Shown here: positions 33,004 to 44,725 of the stretch, one piece after another
Layout: each line of letters opens with the position of its first letter
Numbering within the stretch: the stretch's first letter is position 1
Origin: Flaveria trinervia
Lineage: Eukaryota > Streptophyta > Magnoliopsida > Asterales > Asteraceae
DNA length: 64,000 bases
Assembly (NCBI GenBank): GCA_025506515.1
Contig: CM046453.1
Location: 9,139,776 to 9,203,775 of the forward strand
Direction of reading: 5' to 3'
Translations under genes and position numbers: made by a program
Notes under the pieces: model-generated
What the model was told of the DNA's origin: nothing
Database searches by the model: none
The model's input: only the letters and a program-made list of their open reading frames with translations

Positions 33004-36000
33004 TCTATCTATTATAATAAAAGAATGTTTTAGTTGGACACTTGATATAATTCTAGAGTTTCCAATTCTAATGTGTCCATTCATATCTCCTATTAAATAA
33101 TTACATTAATCACAAATGATATTATTTAATTCTGTGACGACCCTAAAAATAAGGTTAGGCAAATTAACTTATGAATAAATTCTATTATGTGTTCTTATAT
33201 ATATATATACATAAATTACGAATATTATTATGTGCCCTTATATGTTAAAATTATACGTATTTATGTTTACATACGTGTCATACATATGCATGTGCCATCT
33301 TTTGATTAAATACATACGTGTATTATATGTTTATGTGAATATATACGTTGCATGTATGCATGGGTACATGCATGCACAATCTTTTACGTATGAATGTATC
33401 CATATTCATAAATCTTTTTGCTACCTAACATTAAGTGATCAAGGAAACTCAACCATAAACACCAAACAAACACCAAATAACATAAAAACACAACCCAACC
33501 AAACACCACAATATAAGAAGCATACAAGACTAAACAAACCTTATACACCCAAAACTCAAACCTAAGCACCATTTAAGATTAAGTCTCGGTTCATTAGAAC
33601 CATTAATCACCCGATTGAAATCATAAGCATGATGATTAACACTCAATCGGCCAAGACACCCAAACCTTTTCTTTGACCGCCACCTAGCAACAAACACACT
33701 AAGAACTTGACACCTCAAGACCCTATACCTAGCTTACTCACTAAACCTAAGACTAGACACCATCATTGATAACATTAATGGCCTTCGGCCGAAACTCCCA
33801 TAAAGCCTCACCCATCGATCACTTCCACACTCACCACACCAAAAAAACACAACAACAACTCATTCGCTCACCCCTCAATCATATACCACCTCTAATTCAC
33901 TCACGGTACCATCACCACCCTCCCATCTCTCGGTGATTACCATAGCCGAACACCACCACAACTCCCTCGGTCATCTCCATTCCTAAACTCTCGGTTACCT
34001 TCACCCTAAGTTCTCAGTTATCACCACATCAACCATCATCATCTTCCACCCGGTTATCACAAAAAGAACAAGACGTGGGAACATCCGCTTAACTTGGTTC
34101 GACAGAGAAATAAACTGCCATCAGTTATCCTCACCTCTTTTCGTTATTAAAATCAAGGTTTCACTCTCTAAATCATGTCTAAGTCAAGATTACAAAGACT
34201 ATACATATGTTTTGACAACAATATGATTAACTTTATGATTTTACATCTAAGATCTTTATGAATTCTATAAACATATCAACTTTATTTAAAAAGTCAGTAA
34301 GAAGGTTTTAAGAATCTGAAATAAATAAAATGAAACTTGATAATCGAAATTTATATAAAAGAAATTATCAATTGAGGATTAAAATCTTATGTGCAACTTG
34401 TTAAATTTAGTTTATTGTGTTATAGATGATGATTGTGAGAAAAAACATTAGAGGCATGTTTAGAAATTAAGAATTATAGTTCTGCAGATTTTGATATCAT
34501 TCCTATGAATAAAATAATTTATACAAATTTTTTAGTATTTAAAGGAAAAATTTATGCTGGAAGAACTGAACCTGGAATGATATTGAGAAAATTATATGTT
34601 AAACCTTATGAATTATAGGAATTACAGATAATTTTTCATGACGTAACATGAAGTTATGAATAAGATACGAATTTTTAGAGTTTCTGTCACCTAAAAATCG
34701 GAAAAAATACTTTAACTTTCCAATAAATTATGCGAAAATTTAACAAAATATAAAAAGCTGGAAAGAACCTTCTGTATGAAAATAGAAATTTTTAGATACA
34801 TTCTGATATTTTTACTAAATATTAGTAAAATGAAGAAAATCATAAAAATTGACTCTGTTGTGATTTAGGATTTGGAAAAATTTTGAGAAGTTATATATAT
34901 AGTTTCAAAAATTCGGATAAATTTTTAGAATTTTTAGAAAGCCGAAGGTAATTTTAACAATTTTTTGAATAATCCAAAAATTATAAGAAATAAACTGCAA
35001 ATAATTAAAATATGAAATCTAAGTATGTTATGTTTTATTTCATTAAATATTTATTGTAACAATTTTGATATTGTTTGAGGTACTAAAAATTTTTAAAAAA
35101 ATATTTATATTTTCTAAACTATAAATATTTTTGTTTATAAGTGATTTCTTGGAGTAAAGGTGAGATTATAGCCCTATTTTTATTTTTATAAAATTTTGGG
35201 GGAAAAAACATACTATTGATTTTATGATTGATGCAAAATTTTGAGATGCTGTCATAATGCTACAACCATTAATTAGGATGTGGAACCGTTGGATAATATA
35301 GGTAGCGCTACTTAGGAAATAATTTCCTGCACCAACAGGATGAGTGTTGTGATGCTATATTATCTGATTTATAAATTATGTTATGACAGTATGGTTGATC
35401 TGATTATTAAGTAAGTTTTGGTTGTATTTGATGCATCAATAATATTTTATGTAAGATAAACCTATGAACTCACTAACATTATGTTGACTATTTTGAGTAT
35501 ATTTTTTCAGGAATTCATCATGTCTAACAGCTTAATATTCTCTTTGATGTGTATAACGGCTGGGGACAAGTTATGGGGAAAGCCTGTGTGAATCTAACTG
35601 TTAATATGTATGATCTCAGCATATCGGTGGACGCTCATTTCCATCGTTACTGAAGAGTAGCAGTTAGAAAATATGTTGTAATAGGATTATAATTAGATCA
35701 AATTTTGACTATCATGATTTAATGTAATCCTAACCTTTTATTATCTTATGAAGTATGTTTTGTTATGTTTAATATCTTTGTTTTGCTATCTGAACTCTGT
35801 CAATCATAATTCTGTACAAACAATTCACACCCAAATAATCATTTCACGCTTCCGCCAGGATGTGACAAATTCTTTTATAGATTAAATATAGTTTTTTAAT
35901 AATTTCAGAAGGATTTCTTTTTATAAAGGTAATTTCTAAGGAAACATTTGTTAAAATAAGATTTTTTTCTAAAACATCAAACTTTTTAAAAATTATGAAA

Positions 36001-36287
36001 TGATTAAAAACTAGTGTTGCAAATAATAAAATTTTTATAAACCAAAATAAATAAAATTCAGAGTTATAATGAGTTCTTTTAAAACTCCAACTTTTTAAAA
36101 TTGTTTGCTTTTGGAACAAAATGTTATTGATTTTTTAAAAAACAAAGAAATTATTTTATTACATATAATTATTACTTATGTATTCTAATTGTATCCATAT
36201 CAAAATATCATTTATAACTAACAAAAATTTTATTATACTTTATTAATATTCTTATTCAATTCGAGTAATACCGAGGTCCTAACATAG
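33004..36287 (+). mobile_element. Non-autonomous Helitron, copy 2 (split by solo LTR)
   Basis: Starts A|TCTATCTATTATAATAAAAG and ends TCGAGTAATACCGAGGTCC..CATAG|T, a damaged version of the 3' hairpin and CTRR end of copy 1. Words such as TAGATTAAATATAGTTTTTTA and GAACAAAATGTTATTGA (split here at the gap) match copy 1. A 2.7-kb solo LTR with its own target duplication lies inside. Confidence 0.65.
33133..35867 (+). repeat. Solo LTR (2.7 kb)
   Basis: TGTGACGACCC at the left, GGATGTGACA at the right, and a perfect 5-bp target duplication AATTC at 33128-33132 and 35868-35872. No PBS, polypurine tract or second LTR is present, so this is the product of LTR-LTR recombination. Small ORFs (33230-33565, 33384-33572, 33530-33718) have no domain. 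Its end resembles the LTR at 1077 read in the opposite direction. Confidence 0.85.
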
Positions 36288-36465
36288 TATTTTACAATAA
36301 ACACTATTTAAGCATATTTTCATATTTTCCAGCACTATACCATCAAAAACACACAGGTGATCATATCAAAGAACAACAATGCACATATCTAAACCAAAGA
36401 GAGATTCTCTCAAACCTATTAATTCACAAATTTCCAATTATAACAAACACAAAAAGTTTTAGGCA
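36288..36465. other. Short intergenic stretch
   Basis: AT-rich, nothing recognised; left flank of the SIRE-like element with target sequence AGGCA at 36461-36465. Confidence 0.5.
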
Positions 36466-36727
36466 TGTTAGGACCTGGTATTTGACTGAAATACCTAGAG
36501 ATCACGTGTAACCAGATCAAATAGTGCGGAATCCTATTTGATTGGCGATCCAATCAGTGAGAACACACGAAGAATCAATCAAGGATTGAAACTAACGTTA
36601 GAAATCGATAAGGAATCGATCTAATGTGTTCTATGAACTTGGAGAACGATTTGGAAGGTTTCTGGACGGCTAGGGTTCGTCTGGAATCGTACTTGATCGA
36701 GAGTCTTTGTTTTTCACGAATTGAGTT

Positions 36728-36737
36728 GTATTTATAG
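36728..36737 (-). promoter_or_regulatory. TATA box in 3' LTR
   Basis: CTATAAATAC on the minus strand, immediately downstream of the repeated CGTGCGA motif array. The identical site in the other LTR is at 50123-50132. Confidence 0.7.
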
Positions 36738-36748
36738 GTTGGCACTAT

Positions 36749-36915
36749 TCAATCGTGCGACTGAACCATTAGTTTGGTTCAGTCGTGCGATTGAACCATG
36801 CGGTTTGTTCATTCGTGCGACTGAGTGTTCAGTCGTGCGACTGAGCCAATCTTATGTTATAGTCGTACGACTGATCCAGTCTCCTGGTTCAGTCGTGCGA
36901 CTGAGTCAATCGTGT
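36749..36915. repeat. U3 array of near-palindromic CGTGCGA motif (3' LTR)
   Basis: Six copies of a sequence close to TTCAGTCGTGCGACTGA; variants change C/T and A/G at the outer positions. The copy near 36861 contains AGTCGTACGACT, a perfect palindrome. On the minus strand all copies lie 10-180 bp upstream of the TATA box, where retroelement enhancers usually lie. Confidence 0.85.
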
Positions 36916-37174
36916 GAAGTTCTTCATGCTTATGGTTCATTCGCATGAGCCATTCGCATGAGAACTTCATTAAGTTAAGTTTGAATGTTTTAGTTAATTA
37001 TATAATATTATATGTAATCATTCAAGTAATCATAAACCCAATCAATTCAGTCACGACTCATTAATGAACTATTAAACATTATAACCAACAGACTATCAAT
37101 ATCAGTTCATTAATCATACCAAACAAGATCTATTACATCACATATCATGATCTAGGGACAAACATGTATCAACA

Positions 37175-37190
37175 AACCCCCCCTTGGACC
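37175..37190 (-). other. Polypurine tract of SIRE-like element
   Basis: The minus strand reads CCAAGGGGGGGTTTGT up to the LTR edge at 37174. Confidence 0.85.
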
Positions 37191-38401
37191 TAGATCTCTC
37201 TAATGTCTTGTTTTCTTCATTACCTTCCTCATATTTCTTGTACTTGTCCTCTTGTGTGACTCCCGCGTGAATATCAAACGCGAAGCAAAGTCGTATAACA
37301 TTTTGGAACTGGAGGGCTTGTACAATGTCTTGTGTGTCATAGAACAGTGGCCACTTGTATAATGTATAGACATCATTAGCAGACAAGTTGGTTAGCCACA
37401 TTGGGTCGAATACCCTGACAGTATCCATTTGATCCCCTTTGTTCAGAACTATGACAGCTTCAGCAGTTCTCCAATCATAGTACCACCATTTGAAGTGTGG
37501 AGTGAAGTCCTGTGGCATTTCCCTGAGAGGGATTCTCGACATAGTGCGCGAGGACTCCACTTCAACACAATCTTAGGTTTTCCAGTAATGGCATCCATCT
37601 CAGACCTTCTAATATACCTTGTAGGTTGTTGAGGTCTGAAGTTAATCCACCTGGTGTGGTACTCTTTCTTTAGGGCAGCCTCAAACCAGCCTGACATCTT
37701 TCTCGGGTCAGCATACAACAGCTTCAATTTGGCCAGCTGGTTGAGCTCAAATCCTGGTAGAGTCTTTAGATCATGTGGAAATCTAAAGTACTCTATGCCC
37801 TTTCCCTCTTAACGGCATAAACGTTAAGATCATCAAAATATGCCCATGCTATAATCCTGCCTGACACCGTAAGATTTCTTGACGCTGTAGAACTTGGTGT
37901 AGGCATCCCTCTTCGGTGCAGCACGTTGGGCTCTGACTTCTTTAAAACATTCAGCCCACTCAGCCTTTCGAATGTATACGTCATCGTTTGAGGCTTGGGC
38001 TGTTCCTTCGGTCTTTCCTGCTTCCTGCTCCATCTTGTCTAGTACCTCAAACATATCACTGACTAGGGACTCACCCAGATTGGGGACCACATTACCCTCG
38101 TTGTCAGCGTACTGAGGGTACTCTTCAGCAGCAATATCTTCAACCTCAACTTCATCAACGTCATGTAGTTCGTCGTCACTGGTTGAATCAACTGTTGGAG
38201 CATCCTTGACAATGTCATCAGGATTGAGTCTGAACATCTCTGCCAGTTGCTCGTTAGATAGGTCGTGAATTATTTCACCTTCTTCAGGGGTATAACTCAC
38301 TGACCTTCTGACAATCCCTTGCAGATCAAGAATCATTGTGAGTTGAGACTTGACCTGTTGAAGGGGAGCAATATCAAACTCATCTCTGTGGTACTTTGGA
38401 T

Positions 38402-38526
38402 CTGTTTGATTTACACATTTCACACTCAAATCATTAGTAATTATCAAACAAAATGCATTAACTTAATATAAACATTTAGTACATGGTTTTTCAATACAGA
38501 ATACAAAAGTAATAAATACATAAACA
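38402..38526 (-). other. Probable intron inside extra ORF
   Basis: On the minus strand a donor AAAA|GTAAAT near 38525 stops an otherwise open frame ending SIQDK. An acceptor AATCAAACAG| near 38402 restores it into PKYHRDEFDIAPL. The intron has the high AT content of plant introns. Confidence 0.5.
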
Positions 38527-38714
38527 TCCACTATTTACTTTTATCCTGAATGCTAGACTCTTCATGTGAAGGTGCAGAAGCAGAAGCTGACTGATCCTGT
38601 CTGTTCTTTGTTCTCTTCTCTTGCCCTGGAGCTGAGACAGATTCAGCTGCTTCTCCTTCTTCAGTGTCTTCATCTGCACACCACTCTTCGGTTTTCTCTT
38701 CATCAGTATCACTG

Positions 38715-38740
38715 TCATCATCATCATCATCATCATCATC
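38715..38740. repeat. CAT microsatellite encoding poly-Asp
   Basis: About eight CAT/ATC units; on the minus strand they read as a run of GAT codons inside the acidic part of the extra ORF. The alternative Met run in another frame is an artefact. Confidence 0.8.
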
Positions 38741-40560
38741 TCATTATCTCTGTCTCCATCCTTATCTTTAGAGGTTCCTCCTTTGATCCTTTCAATTTTA
38801 GCAAAATGGTCCTCTTAGCTTTTTCCAACTCCTCTATTTGCTTACCTGCTGCGACACTTTGAGCTCGGAGTTGGTCCATCTGAGTGTTCTGAGCAGCCAA
38901 TTGCTGGGCCTGCTCCTCAATTACTCGATCCTGCTCTGCAATTTATGCGATTGTGCAGCAGTCAGGTCGGTAAGCTGGCGGATCTGAGTGGTCTTTTCCT
39001 CATCAGCCGCCAGCAATCGCAACACCATTCTATTTAAAGCTGACAGCTGTTCCTCTACCCCGATTGGAGGTAGAGGAGATCTATAGGTGTGTGAGGGGTA
39101 GGCTGAGGGCTCGGTTTGGTGGCTAGTGGTGGTGGTGGTGGTGGTGAATATCGGGTCAGGTCGGGATGATAGTGGTGGTGAGTGTGGGGTGAATGATGTA
39201 GTGGTGGCTGGGGTCTGTCTTGTGGTGGTCGGTATGGTGGTGTCTGTGGTTGCTGTGGGGGAAGGTATGGTGGTGGATGGTGTGTCTGAGAGGTGGTAGT
39301 GGTGGAAGGTATGGTGGATGTGGTAGTGATAAGGTTACCCTATGCTTCTTTCTTTTTCTGGCCATGGGGTTGAGCCATCCGTTTTCTCCTCGTTCCCTTC
39401 GAGGTGGATGCTCCCCCTACAATCCCGCCTGAGGACCCGGAGCATAAGTTGGGTCAGTTTCTGTATCTCCGGAGCCTCTCGGTTGTTCACCAACAACTCT
39501 AACCATGTTCTGTGGGAACAACTTTCCTTCCCACAGTTCGGGTCAGTGGCTCCTCATCAGATTCATCCTCATCTTCCTCGTTAAGAACAAAATCTTGATG
39601 AAATCCTGCTGACTCAGTTACTTCAGCAGGTGAGACAGACACAGAGGGAACAGAGTCAGACACAGTGCCTCTGGATGGAATAGCATCATCCCCACTGTCA
39701 TCCTCCTCTGAATCATCAGTAGGGAGGACAATTGGCTCCACGTCGGAGTCACTGTCCTCGTGACGCCATTGGCGTCTCCCCGGTGCCACATAACTTTCAT
39801 CTGCTAAGTGGCCAATCATTCTTTCACTTGGGGCTTAATCTGCTTTCCCCTGTAAACTCTCATCCTGCCCAGAGTAGTATCATCCATTATCTCTAAGGCC
39901 ACTGCGTCATGACTCTCTTGGGCAACTGTGGCAGCTTCTCGTTGAAGACCTGTAAGAATCTGGGGTACATACAAAACCCCTCTTTTCCCTTTACCTCCAA
40001 ATTCTCCACCAAGTAGGAGAATATCATGCTGGGAAAACTGAAGGGGTGGTTCAGAACCAGTGCCACGTAGGCATTTTGAATCTGGTCTGAGAGGTCGTCA
40101 AACCCACCCCTCCTCGATGCAACACACTTGAGGATCACGTGTGCTAAGTACTTGTACTGGGGGCTCAGGTTGCTCTTGTTGAGCACACCTGAGTTGATAT
40201 CCCCAGCGTACTTTATCCCAGGAAGCATCCTCTCACTGTCAATGGATGTAGTTTAGTAGGATGATCAGCGTCATCCCCGAACTCTAGGACCCTCTGAATG
40301 TCGGCAGCAGAGATCTCAATATCATGGCCCAGTATAGAGCTCCTAATACAGTACGGCTCACGAGAGCGGTCCACCAAGGCATTCTCCCAGAATGCCTGAT
40401 GGAGTGATCTATATGGCGTGCAAGGCGTGGAGATAGCCTTATGAATCCGGGACCGTCTCAGAAAGGCTATAATGTCGGTAAACTCAGCCCCGTTCCTGTG
40501 GTGTGATCCAAATGGGCACAGATGTTGTGCTTTGGATTTATGGACCACCTTTTCTGCCAT

Positions 40561-43200
40561 TTATCTGAACACACAAGACATAGACCATTAGTACATAAGA
40601 CATGAAAACTTCTGTTCTAAGTGTAAAGTTGAAAGTCATTTTGATTCATTCGTGCGAATGAATCATGCGACTGAAGTCGCCTGTTTAGCTGCGATTGAGT
40701 TCATCTGATTGGACATGCGATTGAGTTCAATCGGCTGATTGAGGCATGCGATTGAGTTCATCGGCGATTGAGACATGCGATTGAGTTCAATCGATTGAGC
40801 ATGCGATTGAGTTCATCGGCTGATTGAGACATGCGATTGAGTTCAATCTGCCGACTGGACTCATTCGGGTGGTTCAGTCGGTCGAATGATCCAATCGCAA
40901 GGTTCAATCGTGCGATTGGAGTTCATTCGAACGACCAGTCGCTTGCCCCACTGTTCGATCGCCTGTGGGTCGAATCTTGACCAATCTAAGTCTTTAACAG
41001 TGTTTAATGGTCCATTAGCCTCGTCTACTTGTCACTAATAACCTATTAAACTCAATTTTAACATTTTGCTTCATTTACATAGGTGATTAGGTCATTTCAC
41101 AGTTCGGTTCTTGATTCAATCCAGTGTCGCTATTGTAGTCGGTATGTGCTGATTTTGGTAGGATTCAAAGAGTAGTGTACCTGTAAAACGTCACTCGAAT
41201 GTAGAATCTTAACAGCAATGTAATCAGAATCTGTGGCAATTTGACAGGTAACGGTAAAGAACGCGATTTGGGGTGCTATTGGGAGTGATGAGTGAGATGC
41301 GATCGACTGAGACCCTTAAATACTGAACCTAGGTTCATTCGGCCGACTGGCCTCATTCGCTCAGTTCAATCGGGCGACTGAGTTCAGTCGTACGATTGGC
41401 CTAGTCAATCGCATTCAGTCGGCCGACTGAGTCTCAGTCGGTCGACTGACTCATTCGGTCTCCTTCATTCGCCTCTTTAGTTGACCGACTGAGCCTCAGT
41501 CGGTCTACTGTTTCATTCTCCCCCTTCTATTCGGTCGAATGGATCATTTTCATGTCCATTCGGCCGATTGGAAGCCATTCGCATAGTTGGTCGATAACCA
41601 TGATCCACTAGTGCGAATGGGTCACACTTTGTGAGTTTACAGTCATTTTGAACTTTACTATTAAGACCCTTTTCACTTTTGATAATAACATTGTAAGCTC
41701 TTAACCAATTCAGTCACTTCAGACGTGACCTTTTAAATTTTGAAAACCATGTGGCCATCTCAGACATGACCCTTTTAGGTAAGTTAATTCCCTTCTGATT
41801 TCCCTGATGTAGTCCGACAGACACACAAATTAAAAGATAAACATAGAACTTAAACTAACTACACAAAAAAGTTTATTTTTGGACTTTTTGTGAGAGATAA
41901 AACCCTAAGATGAAATCTAAGGATTTGATTAGGAGTAGACAGCTTCAACTTAGATTGATCATATCTGGACCAATTCAATTTTGGAATCATACAGGAACAT
42001 CAAATCATTTGGGACTTGTTATTAAAACTTTTTGATGCTTAAATTCTCGGTGTTCATCCAGAGTCGTTAGCAACTTAAGGAAATCATACTGAAACTCTTA
42101 GATTTTCACATTGATTTGAACTCTTGAGAATGTAGCCACTAAGATTGTCAGTATGTTTGTCCACTTAAATCCATACACAGACTTTTGACGCAGACTGGTG
42201 ACTGATTTAGGTTTAATTATTTCAGCTAACATTTGTGGATCCCACACTTATATGGTAATCAACATTCCTCAGAGGTTTTGAGCGGTCTACGGGTATTATT
42301 ACAAGAAGAGACTATTCTTAGAGCTTTCAAAGAGAAGCCTGTCCTCAGGTCAGTGCCATCGCACAGCAGAGAGGCGGCAAACAACAATGAATTCTAGAAT
42401 ATCTAGGTTATGCTTATCCTCAGGTCAGTGCCATCGCACAGCAGAGAGGCACACAACCTATCTCCTTGTTAGAGCAGCTTATTTTATTTGACACCATATG
42501 CACCAACAACATAAGTCATTAGCTTTATTGCATTTGTCTTTCATTTTTTTTGCTTTGCTCTAATTATGGTCATCCGCACACTTTTGTGGCATTTAAATGC
42601 TCATTACCCCTTATTGGAATATATTTGATTGTGTTAACCAGTGATAAGATGGAAGCCCACAGTCAGTTGAACAACTTAGTTTGATCTTGAGATCACCAAT
42701 CAGGTCTAATTGTCTATTGTGTTGAATCTACCAACATATCATTTGTGGTCTAGCAGCCTCTAAGTCTACTTTCTTTGTGTCACCTTAGGAGTTGCCAGTT
42801 TTCTATCATCTTCCCTTTTTATATTGCTTAGACTACACAGACTTATACTTTGAACTTTTGCATCTTTCAACCTTAAATTTTAAAATCCCTCTTGATTTGT
42901 TCCTGTGTACTATCATATTCCAAGGTATTGAATCGTATCACAGACACAATCTACCTTATTTCAGCTAGTTACCCCTTCTCCCTCATTTTTTTATTTAACT
43001 TGCTGACATATTCTCCCCCTAAAATACTAAAATCATTTCGGATTTAATTATTTTTGGATTTTAATAAACAGCAAAATAACATGAGTTTAAATATAACAGA
43101 CAAAGAAAAAAAAACAGATAACATAAAATAAAATAAACTTTAACGAAACTACATCGGACTACACATTATTCTCATCAGGAATTACCTCACTTTTCTTTTT
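40561..43200. repeat. SIRE spacer between pol and extra ORF
   Basis: 2.6 kb without a gene. It contains two motif-rich blocks: 40640-40960, with tandem-like copies of CATGCGATTGAGTTCAATCG, and 41330-41625, with TCGGCCGACTGA-type palindromes. A perfect 34-bp direct repeat lies at 42342-42375 and 42417-42450. The start of the extra ORF is preceded on the minus strand by TGTGTTCAG, a possible splice acceptor for a subgenomic RNA. Confidence 0.65.
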
Positions 43201-43311
43201 AACGCCGTTGACCTCTAGCAAATATTGAAAACGTGGTTTATCAAAGGCTTTAGTATAGAGGTCAGCACGTTGAAAATCAGTATTAATTTTAACCACATCA
43301 TTAAGTTCTTT

Positions 43312-44725
43312 TCAACAGTCTCTTATGAAGTGGTATTTAATACCGATGTGTTTGGTCTTAGGATGTTGAACCGGATTTTTGGTTACTGCAATTGCAGCAG
43401 AGTTATCAACAAAAATAGGAGTAGATGAGAATTTCAAACCGTAATCCCGCATTTGCTGTTGAATCCAAATGATTTGTGAACAGCAACTTGCAGCAGCAAC
43501 ATATTCGGCTTCACAGGTTGACAATGCAACCGATGTCTGCTTCTTACACTGCCATGTAACTAATCTTCTCCCAAAGAATTGACACCCCGCTGATGTAGAC
43601 TTGTAGTTCATTTTGCAGCCTCCATAGTCCGAGTCACTATACGCTGTGAGCTCAAAATCGTCATCATGAGGATACCACAACCCCAGTGTGGGTGTACCCT
43701 TTAGATAGCGAAAAATCCTTTTGACCCCGATCAGATGATTGACCTTAGGTTTAGCCTGATATCTGGAACATAAACATGTAGCATACATGATATCAGGTCT
43801 TGAGGCAGTGAGATACATGAGGGATCCAATCATTCCTCGGTACATAGTGGCATCTACAAGATCTCCATTCTCATCAGGTGCTATATCATGATTCGTAGCA
43901 AGTGGAGTCCCAGCAGCAGAAGCATTCTCCATGTCAAAGCGACTGAGAATGTCTCCTACATACTTGGTCTGATGTAGAAAGATCCCATTAGGTGTTTGAT
44001 CCACCTGTAACCCGAGAAAGAACTTCATCTCCCCATCGCACTCATCTCAAACTCTTTCTTCATCACTGCTTCAAACTCTTTGCATAACTCTTCGTTCTTT
44101 GACCCGAAGATTATGTCATCAACATATATCTGTACAAGCAGTAGGTCACCATCCTTTTCTTTAATAAACAGTGTACAGTCAATGACTCCCCTGCGAAAGC
44201 CGTGTTTCACAAGATGAGTCGAGAGTTTCTCATACCAAGCTCGAGGAGCTTGATGAAGCCCATATAAAGCTTTGTCGAGCTTGTAAACTCTATCCCGATG
44301 ATAAGGGTCTTCAAATCCCTCGGGTTGACTTACATAGACTGTTTCCCTGATTTCCCCATGAAGGAATGCACTCTTCACATCTAATTGGTAGACTTTAATC
44401 TTCATGTACGATGCATAGGCAAGGAAGATACGAATAGCTTCCATCCTTGCCACGGGTGCAAACACCTCATTATAGTCAATCCCTCGACTTGGCGAAAACC
44501 TTGAACCACCAGTCGAGCTTTGTTCCTGATAATGACTCCTTGGTCATCCTTCTTACATTTTAGTACCCATTTGGTGCCAATGACTTTAGCACCTTTAGGT
44601 CTATCAACCAGAGTCCATACACCTAACTTCTTAAACTGCAGAAGTTCTTCTTGCATGGCACTCACCCACGCCTCATCATTTAGTGCTTCACTGACATATT
44701 TTGGCTCAACCTGCGAACAAAACAT
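43312..44725 (-). pseudogene. SIRE-like reverse transcriptase and RNase H
   Basis: RT blocks from 44725 down: EPKYVSEALNDEAWVSAMQEEL, WVLKCKKDDQG, FAPVARMEAIRIFLAYAS, YQLDVKSAFLHGEI, LYGLHQAPRAWYEKL and the catalytic IYVDDIIFGS. After a frame change at about 44030 comes MKFFLGLQVDQTPNGIFLHQ, then RNase H with AYSDSDYGGC, SVALSTCEAEYVAAASCCSQ, FVDNSAAI and KTKHIGIKYHFIRD. A further frame change lies near 44460. The wording is typical of SIRE/Maximus pol. Confidence 0.9.

Larger units (their letters stand above)
36466..37174 (-). repeat. 3' LTR of SIRE-like element
   Basis: TGTTAGGACCTGG to CATGTATCAACA. Includes the motif array (36749-36915) and TATA box. Confidence 0.92.
37138..40560 (-). 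pseudogene. Large extra ORF downstream of pol, unknown function
   Basis: A reading path of about 1,000 codons starts at ATG 40560 (MAEKVVHKSKAQHLC) and ends at TAG-type stops overlapping the LTR edge near 37138. Segments: 40560-40213 (globular, with ILGHDIEISAADIQRVLEF), 40228-39893 (LSPQYKYLAHVILKCVASRR), 39819-39499 (acidic, Asp/Glu/Ser-rich), a Pro/His/Thr-rich low-complexity part (39345-39120), a Gln/Glu-rich coiled-coil-like part (about 38990-38760), a poly-Asp run (38740-38715), 38447-37833, then 37727-37138 (FKWWYYDWRTAEAVIVLN). A probable intron joins 38526 to about 38402. No signal peptide or membrane segment is visible, so an env protein is not supported. Several frame breaks. Confidence 0.65.

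Noticed and set aside
36749..36915. Regularly recurring short motif resembling a CRISPR array
   Set aside because: Spacing is irregular, the motif is inside both LTRs of a plant retrotransposon, repeats are variable, and no cas genes exist in this eukaryotic sequence.
38491..38739. Minus-strand ORF starting with eight Met
   Set aside because: It is the CAT microsatellite read out of frame; the meaningful frame gives poly-Asp inside the extra ORF.
39120..39345. His/Pro-rich or Trp/Gly-rich proteins on either strand
   Set aside because: Low-complexity GGT/ACC repeat gives biased ORFs in several frames; only the frame linking the extra ORF segments is considered.
37138..40560. env-like gene of a plant retrovirus
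   Set aside because: Position fits, but no signal peptide, transmembrane helix or fusion-peptide-like segment is visible; called unknown instead.
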